Shown here in pieces: positions 1 to 8,745 of a stretch of DNA of 45,896 bases. How positions within the stretch are numbered: the stretch's first letter is position 1; each line of letters starts with the position of its first letter. Location: contig JAVBKV010000044.1 in NCBI GenBank assembly GCA_031553885.1, positions 1-45,896 of the forward strand. Reading direction: 5' to 3'. Both the position numbers and the translations under genes were made by a program. Source of the DNA: JAVBKV01 sp031553885 (lineage in GTDB: Bacteria; Bacteroidota; Bacteroidia; Bacteroidales; Azobacteroidaceae). The notes beneath the pieces were generated by a model. The model was not told where the DNA came from, did not search any database, and saw only the letters and a list, made by a program, of their open reading frames with translations.

Positions 1-298
1 TAAAATCATGAAAATAGAGTAACAGAAATGGGCGAATACAAAAATTTACCCAAAATCGGAGTAGGATCCCGCTAAAATAAAAAAACTGCCGAAGATTGTT
101 CTTATTTCGACAGTTTTATGCGAATTTACTGAATGTCCCTAGCTACAGCCTAAAGTATGCAAAAAAAGGGAGATAAAAGGAATGTAATAACCTGAAAACA
201 GAAATAGTCGAAAAAAGAGCAATAGATTCATCATTCATGCTTTTTTTTCGACTATTTTATTGGTCTTTTAGCGAATTGGCCTTCGTATATCTTGTCTT
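1..298. other. Intergenic stretch with two hairpins, no gene seen
   Basis: No convincing coding region is present. It holds two imperfect inverted repeats: 82-93 with 106-117 (one mismatch) and 202-221 with 238-257 (one mismatch, 16-base loop). Both arms carry a TCGA or CGA core with A/T runs. The rest is A-rich and featureless to the eye. Confidence 0.7.
202..257. terminator. Stem-loop downstream of malQ, possible bidirectional terminator
   Basis: The 20-base arms 202-221 and 238-257 match at 19 positions and enclose a 16-base loop. The stem contains runs of A on one side and T on the other. It lies 41 bases beyond the malQ stop codon in the direction of malQ transcription. Termination is inferred from position and structure; no clean uridine tract follows on the minus strand. 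Confidence 0.5.
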
Positions 299-2986
299 TT
301 AGTTTCTTTTACTTTGTTCGATCAGGAACCGTATCTTTTCATTTAGTTCTTCCGCTTGCAGTAGTTCCTCTAAACAGATGTGCATCCGGTATCTCCAGTA
401 ATGCCGGGGATTGGATGGAATGTTAATGCGTTCTTCTTCACAATTCTTTCTTCGTATGTTTCCATCGATGGAAAGCCAGTCCTGCAAAGGAATAATCGCC
501 AGCATGGAAGGAGCAGTCAGATGATTGAACAAGATTTGCTCACAGGTTTTCGGATCACATTCCTGCGGTGCAGGCCCTTCCTGCTTTAAAATAAAATTAT
601 AATAGCGTTGGGTTTTCTCCTGGTTTTCTTCCCACCAACTGCGGATTGTCGACATATCGTGAGTTGAAGTCGTACATACCGATAGGTAAGGTAGTTTATG
701 AAGGTCTGTAAATTCGACATTGGATTCCTTAGGCATCCGTTCGATTTCCAGACTGAGGATCTGGAGTTTATGCATGACTTCCGGAACCGATTGTGGGATC
801 ATGCCCAGATCTTCCCCGCAAACCAGCATGTCGGTGCAGGAAATCAACGGAGTCAGCCGTTTATAGCCTTGTTCCTTCCAAAATTCATTATGCCTTTGAT
901 AAAAGTAATTCCAGTATAAATAATCAAAAGCATACCGGTCGGAATTGCTTAATTCGTGGTAGAGGTATGATACAGATGCTGAAATACGGGGATGAAAATG
1001 ATCGTGCAATTTAGGATCGGGAATAAACAATACCTCATTAGCAATAGAAAATAGACCCTTTTTGATAATCTTACTTTTTTCATCTTCCAGTCCTGTAAAA
1101 TAAGCCTGGATTTTTCGTTGAGTATTATAGTTGGTTTTCAATGCAAAATGACGGGAGGAAGTCCGATCCAGGAAAACGTCACGCACTTCCTGGGTGTATT
1201 CCCCGAATAGTTCGGGGAGGAACTGTTCGTTGATATGTGGAGTCGTAAATCGTTCCCGGCTGAACGGTAGTCCGGCATTTTCTATTTCCTGGATATTGAA
1301 TGGCAGGGAGGGGTTAAAATAGCCGGACAAACCTTGTACCGATTTCTCCGGAATTTCCCAGATCCGGAAAAAGCCAAGTATGTGATCGATCCGGTATGCA
1401 TCAAAGTAATCCGACATTTTACGGAACCGTTTTTTCCACCAGGTGTAGTGATCGGCCTCCATATTTTCCCAGTTATAAGTAGGAAATCCCCAGTTCTGTC
1501 CGGTGGCGGAAAAATCATCGGGAGGAGCCCCGGCCTGAGCATCCATGTTGAAGTAGGAGGGTTCGGTCCAGGCTTCAACACTTGATTTGCTGATACCAAT
1601 AGGAATATCTCCCTTGAGGACAATGCCATTGGCATACGCATAATTCCGTACATCTATTAATTGCCTGTGTAGATGAAACTGGAGGAAGTAGTACAAGGCA
1701 ATGCTTTTGTAATGCGGTTTTTCAGGTTGGCAAAATTGCTCGATTTCGTACTTATTATACGAATTGTATTCTTTCCACTGCCTGAAATCAGGTGTCTGAT
1801 ACTTGTCCCTCTGGTAAGAATAAGCTGCGTATGGAACCAACCATTCTTTATTTTCCTGAAAGAAGTCGATAAATTCCTGAGAAGAAAGTATGTTGTCTCC
1901 TTCCTGATCGAACAGTTCCCGGAAAAAGCTCCATTTTATCCGGTCCACAGATTCGTAATCGACAACATCCAGGGAATTGAGTTCCCGTTGTTTTTCTGTA
2001 TAATACTTATCCCGGGAATCATCCTTGAGTTTTCCCATGCGTTGCAAGTTCAGGTAAAGAGGATGTAATGCGTAGATGGAAATCGCATTGTATGGGTATG
2101 AATCCAACCAGGAATGGGTTACTGTCGTGTCGTTTACCGGTAGAATTTGAATTATTTTCTGTGAAGTCATTTTGGCCCAGTTTACGACTAAGTGCAAGTC
2201 ATTCAGGTCCCCGATTCCGAAGCTGTGATTCGAACGAAGGGAAAAAACCGGAACGACTAATCCTGTACATTTCCAGTCGGGAGTATCATCCCTGAATTGT
2301 AATCCGGAAATGATCCCGAATTCATTGTCTTTGAGTGGAGGTAGGTTGAGGATACGGTTATCTCCGTTTTCCCAGCGAATAATCGATTTGTCTTCGTTAT
2401 CCAGTACACAGAATTTATATTCAATGGGGTAGGAGAGTTGTGTGGCATCAAATTCCACCCTCCATTCAGGAAACTTTTCACAAGCTAAAATAAGCGCATT
2501 TTTAGGGTCCCAGTAACCGAATTCTTTTTGATTTCCAACTAAAGCCAGGCTTTGATGTTTGAGAATGCGAGGAGCCAGGACTTTCATCTGTACCTTCCTG
2601 CTGGATTTGACTACCCGTTCAAATTTATCGCAGGGATGGGCAAACAGGCTTTTGGAAAAGGCAGAGGAGTAAAAAGCCCTGTTTTGAGGATGGTTTTGCC
2701 AGTAATCCAGCAAAACGTAAGAAAGCCGTGTCTCAGTTAAAGACAACAGATGATTCTTCTGCCATTCTTCGAACACCAGTTTGTTGTTGGAACTCATGAA
2801 GTAACGGTATTCAAAAGATACCGGCACATCCGGAAGATCGAGTTCCAGTGTCCAGTAACCTTCTCCCGTGTATTGCATTTCCCGTGCAGCCGGCGTGTTC
2901 CATTCTCCTAATTCAGGGATTGACCCTATGATGTGTAAGGTCTGTCCCCATACTGTATGGAATTGAATATTAAAATTGACTTTCAT
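299..2986 (-). CDS. malQ: 4-alpha-glucanotransferase with two N-terminal starch-binding domains
   Basis: This 895-residue protein is a GH77 amylomaltase, which moves alpha-1,4-glucan segments between maltodextrins in the cytoplasm. Residues 1-105 and about 130-235 each look like a CBM20 starch-binding domain, and the catalytic part follows from about residue 240. Visible GH77 signatures are RIDH (532-535, with D534 the expected nucleophile), GEDLG (724-728, with E725 the expected acid/base) and STHD (774-777). There is no signal peptide. Two CBM20 domains before GH77 is a known architecture in Bacteroidota and in plant DPE2-type enzymes. The start follows the stop of the upstream exported protein by 11 bases, so the two may share a transcript. 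No other maltodextrin genes are nearby. Confidence 0.95.
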   Translation of the reverse strand: MKVNFNIQFHTVWGQTLHIIGSIPELGEWNTPAAREMQYTGEGYWTLELDLPDVPVSFEYRYFMSSNNKLVFEEWQKNHLLSLTETRLSYVLLDYWQNHPQNRAFYSSAFSKSLFAHPCDKFERVVKSSRKVQMKVLAPRILKHQSLALVGNQKEFGYWDPKNALILACEKFPEWRVEFDATQLSYPIEYKFCVLDNEDKSIIRWENGDNRILNLPPLKDNEFGIISGLQFRDDTPDWKCTGLVVPVFSLRSNHSFGIGDLNDLHLVVNWAKMTSQKIIQILPVNDTTVTHSWLDSYPYNAISIYALHPLYLNLQRMGKLKDDSRDKYYTEKQRELNSLDVVDYESVDRIKWSFFRELFDQEGDNILSSQEFIDFFQENKEWLVPYAAYSYQRDKYQTPDFRQWKEYNSYNKYEIEQFCQPEKPHYKSIALYYFLQFHLHRQLIDVRNYAYANGIVLKGDIPIGISKSSVEAWTEPSYFNMDAQAGAPPDDFSATGQNWGFPTYNWENMEADHYTWWKKRFRKMSDYFDAYRIDHILGFFRIWEIPEKSVQGLSGYFNPSLPFNIQEIENAGLPFSRERFTTPHINEQFLPELFGEYTQEVRDVFLDRTSSRHFALKTNYNTQRKIQAYFTGLEDEKSKIIKKGLFSIANEVLFIPDPKLHDHFHPRISASVSYLYHELSNSDRYAFDYLYWNYFYQRHNEFWKEQGYKRLTPLISCTDMLVCGEDLGMIPQSVPEVMHKLQILSLEIERMPKESNVEFTDLHKLPYLSVCTTSTHDMSTIRSWWEENQEKTQRYYNFILKQEGPAPQECDPKTCEQILFNHLTAPSMLAIIPLQDWLSIDGNIRRKNCEEERINIPSNPRHYWRYRMHICLEELLQAEELNEKIRFLIEQSKRN

Positions 2987-2997
2987 ATAAGACCAAT

Positions 2998-4119
2998 TTA
3001 CTTGATCACTAATCTTAATGTATGAATTTGTTTTTCTTTCTTTATGTATAACAAGTAAACACCCGGATCCAGCTGAATGTTATGTGAGCTGATACGATTG
3101 GAAACCTGCTCCTGGAGAATTAATTGTCCGGAAGTGTTGTAGTACGATAATTCAGCCTCATTTCCAAATTCACCCAGGTTGATAGTCAGAGATTCTCCTT
3201 TTTTTACCGGATTTGGAAAAACCGCCGGAGTCTTGACTTGTTGTACCGGATCGATTCCCAGATAAGTTATCCGTATTTTGGTTTCTACTTTATCAGATTC
3301 ATTGTCATTATAATTTGCGCTGATGCCATATGTGTATTCTCCGAAGGATACAACATCGGTATAATTGTTTCCGGAGATATTCCCGATAACATCTCCGTTG
3401 CGGTAGATCGTATAACCGGACGGAGCGCCGGCAATGGGCTCAATTATTCCTGAAATACACCAGTTGACGGTTTTGTAAGTATTCCACAGGTCATCTCCGG
3501 ATGAGTATAAATTGGTTTTCTCCCGGATCCCGGGATTCTTTCCAATGGATACGGGATAATTACCTTCTGTTGATTCGGTATAGATGCCGATACAAAGATC
3601 TTTATTGATGTCGATTGGAACAGGTGTGTCCAGGGTAACTGTTATCCATTTCAAAGAAGTTACAGGATCTGTCACTTCTTTCTGCGCAATTAAAGTTCCT
3701 GCCGAGGCTTCACTTCCTCCCTCCCAGACTCTTGCTGAATAAGTAACGCTGGTCAGGATGGGGCCGCTAAGAAATTTAATTTGTTTCAGGGCATATCCGT
3801 TCCAGGAAGTCAGGTCATCTTTGCTCCAGCGTACAGCATAAATCATTTTGTTCATCCGGATGCTTCCATTCGATTCATCGTTAGGGTTTCCGATTGGGAT
3901 TTCTTTGTCAGGGCCAGTCCAGCTTAGTGTTACTTTTTCATTATTGATGGATGCTTTCAGATTTTTTATCGTTGGATAGAAAGTTTCGTATGTAATTGTC
4001 AGTCCGTCCTGTTGTTTGCTTTTGAACGGGATGGAATCTGTCGGTATCGTAAAGGATAGAGAGTATACAATTGTGACGAAAAGGAAAGATAACAGAACTG
4101 TTATTTTTTTTGCACCCAT
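2998..4119 (-). CDS. Exported protein with T9SS type A C-terminal sorting domain
   Basis: The protein has 373 residues. A signal peptide covers about residues 1-21 (hydrophobic VLLSFLFVTIVYSL core). A fibronectin-III-like strand pattern appears near residues 50-75, and a lectin- or jelly-roll-like middle is possible. The last 74 residues, starting at the VFPNPVKKGE motif (about 300), fit the Por secretion C-terminal sorting domain: a PNP start, YNTSGQ in the middle, PGVYLLYI near the end and a basic tail. Proteins with this domain cross the outer membrane through T9SS and are usually anchored to the surface. No catalytic domain is recognised, so the function is unknown. A TACCTTTG element at 4151-4158 on this strand is the likely promoter. 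Confidence 0.85.
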   Translation of the reverse strand: MGAKKITVLLSFLFVTIVYSLSFTIPTDSIPFKSKQQDGLTITYETFYPTIKNLKASINNEKVTLSWTGPDKEIPIGNPNDESNGSIRMNKMIYAVRWSKDDLTSWNGYALKQIKFLSGPILTSVTYSARVWEGGSEASAGTLIAQKEVTDPVTSLKWITVTLDTPVPIDINKDLCIGIYTESTEGNYPVSIGKNPGIREKTNLYSSGDDLWNTYKTVNWCISGIIEPIAGAPSGYTIYRNGDVIGNISGNNYTDVVSFGEYTYGISANYNDNESDKVETKIRITYLGIDPVQQVKTPAVFPNPVKKGESLTINLGEFGNEAELSYYNTSGQLILQEQVSNRISSHNIQLDPGVYLLYIKKEKQIHTLRLVIK

Positions 4120-4150
4120 ATATGAACAAAGCGATTGAAAAATAATAGAA

Positions 4151-4158
4151 CAAAGGTA
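4151..4158 (-). promoter_or_regulatory. Promoter -7 element for the T9SS-exported protein
   Basis: The minus strand reads TACCTTTG here, matching the Bacteroidota TAnnTTTG core. A weak TTTA stands for the -33 box at 4180-4183, giving a spacing of 21. It is divergent from the tmRNA promoter. Confidence 0.55.
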
Positions 4159-4235
4159 TTGTTTTTTTCTGATTTTTTATAAAGATGTTTTTTTATTTTT
4201 TTTCTTAAGCATATATGAAATTGAGATAAAAGTAT

Positions 4236-4243
4236 TACCTTTG
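4236..4243 (+). promoter_or_regulatory. Promoter -7 element for tmRNA
   Basis: TACCTTTG lies 13 bases upstream of the mature tmRNA 5' end and is identical to the element in front of the tRNA-Val gene. The -33 box is poor, with TATG at 4214-4217 the nearest candidate. Confidence 0.65.
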
Positions 4244-4256
4244 CATTATGAATCAT

Positions 4257-4653
4257 GGGGTTGACCGGTTTTGACAGCGGGTAGAAGTGGTTTGTAAGCA
4301 TGCAGTGCGTCGTTGTCCGGCACTATAATATCGGGTGATGAACAATTAACTGGCGAAAATAATTACGCTCTCGCTGCTTAATCGAAGTATAGTAGATTTA
4401 AAGCTTTATCCTTACACCAGGTGTTTGGACGAGATGTCACCCGGAAGCTCTGGCTTCGAAGCAATCCGATCCGGTGGCACAGCAATATCGGAGATAGTCT
4501 GAAGGAAACCCTGGCCTTCGGATGAAATAAAAGGGATAAGCTCAGGTTTGGTTGCTTCGGTCTTGGCCTGAGTCGAAAATCAAAGCGAAGATAAGCATGT
4601 AGAAAGCAGATTAATTCCTCGTTTGGACGAGGGTTCGAATCCCTCCAGCTCCA
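4257..4653 (+). ncRNA. ssrA: tmRNA (transfer-messenger RNA)
   Basis: The 5' end GGGGUUG pairs with CAGCUCC at 4646-4652 to form the acceptor stem, with A4653 as the discriminator; CCA is not encoded. The T arm GGGTTCGAATCCC is clear near the 3' end. The open reading frame at 4352-4381 starts at GGC and encodes the tag GENNYALAA followed by TAA, as is usual for Bacteroidales. With SmpB the RNA rescues ribosomes stalled on broken messages and tags the nascent chain for proteolysis. A terminator hairpin follows at 4686. Confidence 0.97.
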
Positions 4654-4685
4654 CTGAGAGAAAATTTATTCCGGATTAATAAAAG

Positions 4686-4717
4686 TGCCTCATAGAATTA
4701 TGAGGCATTATTTTTTT
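4686..4717 (+). terminator. Rho-independent terminator after tmRNA
   Basis: Perfect 9-base arms TGCCTCATA and TATGAGGCA (4686-4694 and 4699-4707) enclose the loop GAAT and are followed by a tract of T. It lies 33 bases after the tmRNA 3' end. Confidence 0.9.
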
Positions 4718-5229
4718 GAAAGGAGTTCAGGAATTGCTTTTGGAAGCTGCTATTAATGTTGAGGGCATTGCCTGTAAAACGTCTTTTTCCAGGTCGGATA
4801 ACTGATCCGTATGGAGTTTCTTCTGGCAAACAAATCTTCCGAGAATTGAGACGCCTTTACAGATACAGCAGAAGGTATTCTACATTTTCACACAGCTACT
4901 CTTGTCTACGCTGTGTTAAAAGCAAAGTTCTGCTTTGCAAAAATTACCTATAAATACTATATTCATATCAAGAATTTTATATTTTTGTCTTTTAGCTTTG
5001 GTGTTGTCTTTGACTATAGCATGTTAAAGCAAAGTTCTTGTTTTGAAAAGTTGCAGGTCAGATACCTGCTTTTAACCTGACATAGTCAGAGAATACACCG
5101 AACAGGTGGAATAATATGCTGAATAGGGTGGGGTAAGGCAATTGAAGTAGCTATTCACTTAATAATTAAAGACATCCATCAAAAAGTAATGGATGAAAAA
5201 ATCAAAAATGAAATTAGATTTATATTCAT
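4718..5229. other. Gene-poor AT-rich stretch downstream of tmRNA
   Basis: About 510 bases hold no credible gene; the one short open frame (4756-4953) has no family resemblance. There is a small hairpin GCAAAG-CTTTGC near 4922-4938, and its left part recurs in similar form near 5024-5050 (GTTAAAGCAAAGTTC). A TATTTTTG sequence at 4980-4987 resembles a -7 element without a good -33 box. A 7-base stem CATCCAT/ATGGATG lies near 5171-5193. No copy of the tmRNA 3' end is visible. Confidence 0.6.
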
Positions 5230-5634
5230 ATGAAAAAGGCAAAATTAAGAGATAGGTTCTTAGCAACCTTGTTTGATTACACTGTTATTGGATGTTTCTC
5301 TCTAGTATTTATTTATCAATATGGAGAGATTAATAGTGAGGGTGGGTATATGGTAGATGGAATTAAATCATTCATTCCATTAATATTTTGGTTTGTATAT
5401 TTAATCGTAATTGAGTTTGCTTTTAATGCTAGTGTTGGACATCTCATTTTAGGATTGCGAGTAGTAAAAATCGATGGAAGTAAAATTAAATTTATTGATT
5501 CCCTTAAGCGGCATTTAGTAGATTTTATTGATTTCTTTTTCTTTGCGGTTCCAGCAATCTTACTTATCAAAAATACTTCGCTCAATCAAAGACTGGGGGA
5601 TATTTGGGCAAAAACGATAGTAATAGAGAAGTAA
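5230..5634 (+). CDS. RDD family membrane protein
   Basis: This 134-residue protein begins with the RDRFLATLFDYTVIG pattern of the RDD family (basic-Asp motif followed by a membrane helix). Hydrophobic segments lie near residues 14-30, 48-66 and 98-112. The GLRVVKIDG motif and the late QRLGDIWAKT motif are also typical. RDD proteins are small integral inner-membrane proteins; some have been linked to ion/proton antiport, but most have no known role. The gene is richer in A and T than the housekeeping genes around it and stands just upstream of a toxin-antitoxin pair. TAGATTTA near 5214 is a poor promoter candidate. The family call is firm; the function is not known. Confidence 0.85.
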   Translation: MKKAKLRDRFLATLFDYTVIGCFSLVFIYQYGEINSEGGYMVDGIKSFIPLIFWFVYLIVIEFAFNASVGHLILGLRVVKIDGSKIKFIDSLKRHLVDFIDFFFFAVPAILLIKNTSLNQRLGDIWAKTIVIEK

Positions 5635-5692
5635 GCTTATGATTCCTCACAATCTTATGAGTTAATAAGTTATAGAAGAAAGGTCCACTTTT

Positions 5693-5723
5693 TTTGCGGA
5701 TTTCAATAAATATATTACTTTTG
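5693..5723 (+). promoter_or_regulatory. Promoter of the HigB/HigA-like operon
   Basis: TTTG at 5693-5696 and TACTTTTG at 5716-5723 are spaced by 19 bases, a full match to the Bacteroidota -33/-7 consensus. The toxin start codon is 21 bases downstream, which also supports the start chosen for the toxin. Confidence 0.8.
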
Positions 5724-5744
5724 TCAAGTGTAAAGGAAATAACT

Positions 5745-6062
5745 ATGGAGATAACGTTTGAAAAAGAATACTTGCGGGAACTGTATGAAACGGGAAAAAC
5801 AACAGATAAAAAATATCGTTTTCAACCTCAAGTGTCGGCAAAGTACCGTAAAACGATTGATATTCTCGAATCGGTTGCCGGAATTGAAGATTTGTATAAA
5901 TTCAATTCCTTACGTTATCAAGTACTACACGGTGATAAAAAAGGTATCTCATCTGTACGGATAAATGATCAATACCGGATTGAATTTATAGCAAACCAAG
6001 TTGTTTCTGAAACTGTTATAACAATATGTAATATTATAGAACTGTCGAATCATTATAAATAG
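5745..6062 (+). CDS. RelE/HigB-type toxin of a type II toxin-antitoxin system
   Basis: Starting from ATG at 5745 the product has 105 residues. The open frame extends upstream, but that part contains the promoter, and AAAGGAAA just before 5745 gives a ribosome-binding site. The sequence has the HigB-like pattern LRYQVLHGDKKGISSVRINDQYRIEF followed by a final strand with ICNIIELSNHY. Members of this RelE superfamily group are ribosome-dependent mRNA interferases. The HigA-type gene begins 7 bases downstream, the usual toxin-first order for higBA. Toxin activity has not been shown here. Confidence in the family is high. Confidence 0.9.
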   Translation: MEITFEKEYLRELYETGKTTDKKYRFQPQVSAKYRKTIDILESVAGIEDLYKFNSLRYQVLHGDKKGISSVRINDQYRIEFIANQVVSETVITICNIIELSNHYK

Positions 6063-6069
6063 ACGCATT

Positions 6070-6381
6070 ATGGGAAATATAAGATACGGGATCACGCCCA
6101 CACATCCAGGTGAAGTTCTCAAAGACGAACTGGAATTTCGTAAACTTTCACAAAGTCAATTAGCCAAGCAAATGGGTATGTCATACAAAGTTCTGAATGA
6201 CATACTTAATGAGCGTCGTCCGTTGACAACTACTACGGCCATGCTTTTTGAAGCAGCTATTGGAGTGCCGGCTGAAGCTTTGATGCGTTTGCAACTGAAA
6301 TATAACATGCAGATTGCAAGCCAAGACAAGACTTTTGCGGCTCGTCTTGCCGAAATCCGTAAAATAGCAGCAATGCTTTGA
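6070..6381 (+). CDS. higA: HigA-family antitoxin, XRE helix-turn-helix
   Basis: This 103-residue protein opens with THPGEVLKDELE, the hallmark of the HigA/VapI antitoxins. A helix-turn-helix follows (LSQSQLAKQMGMSYKVLNDILNERRPLT, about residues 29-56). The C-terminal part is helical. Antitoxins of this family bind the cognate HigB and repress their own promoter; here that would be the promoter at 5693-5723. It ends 39 bases before the convergent acyl-CoA synthetase gene. Confidence 0.9.
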   Translation: MGNIRYGITPTHPGEVLKDELEFRKLSQSQLAKQMGMSYKVLNDILNERRPLTTTTAMLFEAAIGVPAEALMRLQLKYNMQIASQDKTFAARLAEIRKIAAML

Positions 6382-6420
6382 TTCGGATAAACGACTCCCT
6401 AGGTCTATGCTTTGTAAAGC

Positions 6421-8067
6421 CTACGCTAAACTTTGTTCTTCGATCAGTTTTAAGCCGATGTCCTTGAGTTTGAATTTCTGAATCTTACCGCTTCCTGTCA
6501 TCGGGAAATTGTCTACAAAGAAAACATACTTCGGAATTTTGTGCCGGGCGATTTGTCCGCGACAGAAATCCCTGACTTCATCCGGGGTCAGTTGGGCATT
6601 TTCATGAAGGATAATGAATGCTCCCACTTCTTCTCCGTATCTCTCGGAAGGAATACCGGCCACCTGTATGTCTTTTACGCCAGGGAGATGATAAAGAAAC
6701 TCTTCGACTTCCCGGGGATAAATGTTCTCTCCTCCGCGGATAATCATGTCCTTGATACGTCCGGTGATTCGGTAATAACCCCTTTCGTCCCTGATGCCAA
6801 GATCCCCGGAATGCAGCCAGCCGTCTTTGTCGATTACTTCAGCCGTGGCCTGTGGGTTTTTATAATATCCTTTCATGACCAGGTAACCACGACAACAAAT
6901 TTCGCCCTGTACTCCGGCTGGACATTCTTCTCCGGTTTCAGGATTGATTACCCGGACTTCTGTGAAAGGATATTCCTTACCCACAGTGGTACAGCGATCC
7001 TCGAAAGCATCTTCCAATACAGAGTGGGTCATTCCTGGTGATGATTCGGTCAGGCCGTATACGCTGGTGATGTAGGTAATGTGAAGTTTGTCAGTTACTT
7101 TTCGCATGAGCTCGATGGGACAGAGGGCTCCCGCCATGATTCCGGTTCTTAATGAAGAAACGTCGAACATGGAGAACATCGGATGATTCAGCTCAGCAAT
7201 GAACATTGTCGGAACGCCGTGTAAGACGGTACAACGTTCCTTGTGAACGGAGGCCAGGACTGTCAGCGGATCGAAACGCTCCACCATAACCTGTGTAGAT
7301 CCGTGAGTCAGGCATGCCATGGTGGCTAACACCACTCCGAAACAATGGAACAGCGGGACACAGCAGCATAACTTATCTTCCTGTGTGAATTTCATGCCTT
7401 CTCCCGTAAAGTAACCGTTATTGACGATATTGTAATGGGAGAGCATCACTCCTTTCGGGAATCCTGTTGTCCCGGAAGTGTACTGCATATTAACCACGTC
7501 GTGGCAGTGCACCGTTGCCTTGACTTCATCCAGTTTCTCGTTTGAAATATTCTGCCCCAGCAACAGGATCTCAGCGGTATTATACATTCCCCGGAATTTT
7601 TCCTGTCCGATAAAAACGACGTTTTTCAATTGAGGGAAACGTTCGCTGTTCAGGTAACCTCGTTGTGAGGTCTTCAGTTCCGGTAACATGGTATTGACCA
7701 TATCTATATAACTGCCGTCGAATACACCTTCGGTGATACAAAGCGTGTGGATATCGGAATCCTTCATCAGGTATTCCAGTTCGTGTTGCTTGTAATTTGT
7801 GTTGACGGTAACGGCAACAGCCCCGATTTTAGCGGAAGCATACAAAAATGTAAGCCAATCCGGAACATTCGTGGCCCAGATCCCTACGTGTTTCCCCGGA
7901 CTCACACCAATGGTAAGCAGTCCTTTGGCCATGTGGTCGACCCGTTCGTTGAATTTTTTCCAGGTAAACCGCAGGTCCCTGTCGGAATAAACGATGTACT
8001 CTTTGTCCGGAGTTTGTTCCGCCCAGTATTCGAGCCATTGCCCAATGGTTTTATCTGTTAATTCCAT
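6421..8067 (-). CDS. AMP-binding acyl-CoA synthetase
   Basis: This 548-residue protein belongs to the ANL superfamily of adenylate-forming enzymes and should activate a carboxylic acid, probably a fatty acid, to its CoA thioester through an acyl-AMP. The phosphate-binding loop YTSGTTGFPKG is at 196-206, YGLTESSP at 337-344, WLHSGDLG at 417-424, and GRIKDMIIRGGENIYP follows at about 436-451. The catalytic lysine is in GSGKIQK (K528). There is no signal peptide. The gene lies 8 bases after the XRE-cupin regulator and is probably in its operon. The closest functional type is a medium- or long-chain fatty acyl-CoA ligase; the substrate cannot be read from the sequence. Confidence 0.9.
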   Translation of the reverse strand: MELTDKTIGQWLEYWAEQTPDKEYIVYSDRDLRFTWKKFNERVDHMAKGLLTIGVSPGKHVGIWATNVPDWLTFLYASAKIGAVAVTVNTNYKQHELEYLMKDSDIHTLCITEGVFDGSYIDMVNTMLPELKTSQRGYLNSERFPQLKNVVFIGQEKFRGMYNTAEILLLGQNISNEKLDEVKATVHCHDVVNMQYTSGTTGFPKGVMLSHYNIVNNGYFTGEGMKFTQEDKLCCCVPLFHCFGVVLATMACLTHGSTQVMVERFDPLTVLASVHKERCTVLHGVPTMFIAELNHPMFSMFDVSSLRTGIMAGALCPIELMRKVTDKLHITYITSVYGLTESSPGMTHSVLEDAFEDRCTTVGKEYPFTEVRVINPETGEECPAGVQGEICCRGYLVMKGYYKNPQATAEVIDKDGWLHSGDLGIRDERGYYRITGRIKDMIIRGGENIYPREVEEFLYHLPGVKDIQVAGIPSERYGEEVGAFIILHENAQLTPDEVRDFCRGQIARHKIPKYVFFVDNFPMTGSGKIQKFKLKDIGLKLIEEQSLA

Positions 8068-8075
8068 ACTTCTGA

Positions 8076-8651
8076 TTAAATAGGGGTGTATACGACAGCC
8101 AGTATTTTAGCGCCACGATTATCTGCTGCATGTACATGGTGGGCGATGATGGAGTCGTAATAAATACTGTCTCCCTCTTCCAGGATAAACGTGCTGTTTC
8201 CGTACGTTATTTCTACCAGTCCATCCATGCAGTAAATGAATTCTTCCCCTTCGTGGGAGGAAACTATAAAATCAACCCCTTCTTCCGCCGGTTCGATATG
8301 AATAATAAAGGGTTCCATGTGTCTTCCTGATTTGGCAGAGGAGAGGGCATAATAATCCATGTGCCTTTTCGAACCGGAGTTGTTGGTGGAAAAACTGATA
8401 TTTTCGTGTTTTTCTTTCCTCGAAATGACAGGGCCTAATTCGTCCTGATCGTCCAGGAACGTTCCCAAACGTACACCCAGGACACGGGCAATTTTGATTA
8501 AGGGAGCGAGAGATGGTAATTCGATGTTTTCTTCGATTCGTTTGATTTGGTCCTTATCCAGACCTGATCGGGAGGCCATGTCCTCCGTACTGATGCCTTG
8601 AGTTTCCCGGAGCGATTTAATTCTATTTCCTAATATTTTATTATTATTCAT
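8076..8651 (-). CDS. XRE-cupin transcriptional regulator
   Basis: This 191-residue protein has an N-terminal helix-turn-helix (about residues 8-62: LRETQGISTEDMASRSGLDKDQIKRIEE) and a C-terminal cupin_2 barrel (about 110-190), with GEEFIYCMDG and EGDSIYYDSIIAHHVH. Such regulators sense a small molecule in the cupin. The acyl-CoA synthetase follows 8 bases downstream, so the likely role is control of that operon in response to its substrate or product. The promoter at 8709-8739 is shared back to back with tilS. The domain architecture is clear; the ligand is unknown. Confidence 0.9.
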   Translation of the reverse strand: MNNNKILGNRIKSLRETQGISTEDMASRSGLDKDQIKRIEENIELPSLAPLIKIARVLGVRLGTFLDDQDELGPVISRKEKHENISFSTNNSGSKRHMDYYALSSAKSGRHMEPFIIHIEPAEEGVDFIVSSHEGEEFIYCMDGLVEITYGNSTFILEEGDSIYYDSIIAHHVHAADNRGAKILAVVYTPI

Positions 8652-8708
8652 AAAAATTATATAATAGATTGTTATATTTCTTGATCAAAAAATTATGATT
8701 TAAATGCG

Positions 8709-8739
8709 CAAATATATAACATTTTAATTAATCCGCAAA
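8709..8739 (-). promoter_or_regulatory. Promoter of the XRE-cupin/acyl-CoA synthetase operon
   Basis: On the minus strand TTTG (8736-8739) and TATATTTG (8709-8716) are 19 bases apart. The -33 box lies 6 bases from the opposite -7 box of tilS (8746-8753), so the two divergent promoters overlap. Confidence 0.75.
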
Positions 8740-8745
8740 AAATAG

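Noticed and set aside
4756..4953. 65-codon open frame after tmRNA
   Set aside because: It has no family likeness, an odd composition and no promoter or ribosome-binding site; it covers small hairpins instead.
4257..6420. Attachment-site duplication of the tmRNA 3' end
   Set aside because: I looked for a second copy of the T arm and acceptor end between tmRNA and the acyl-CoA synthetase gene and found none, so an integrated element is not claimed.
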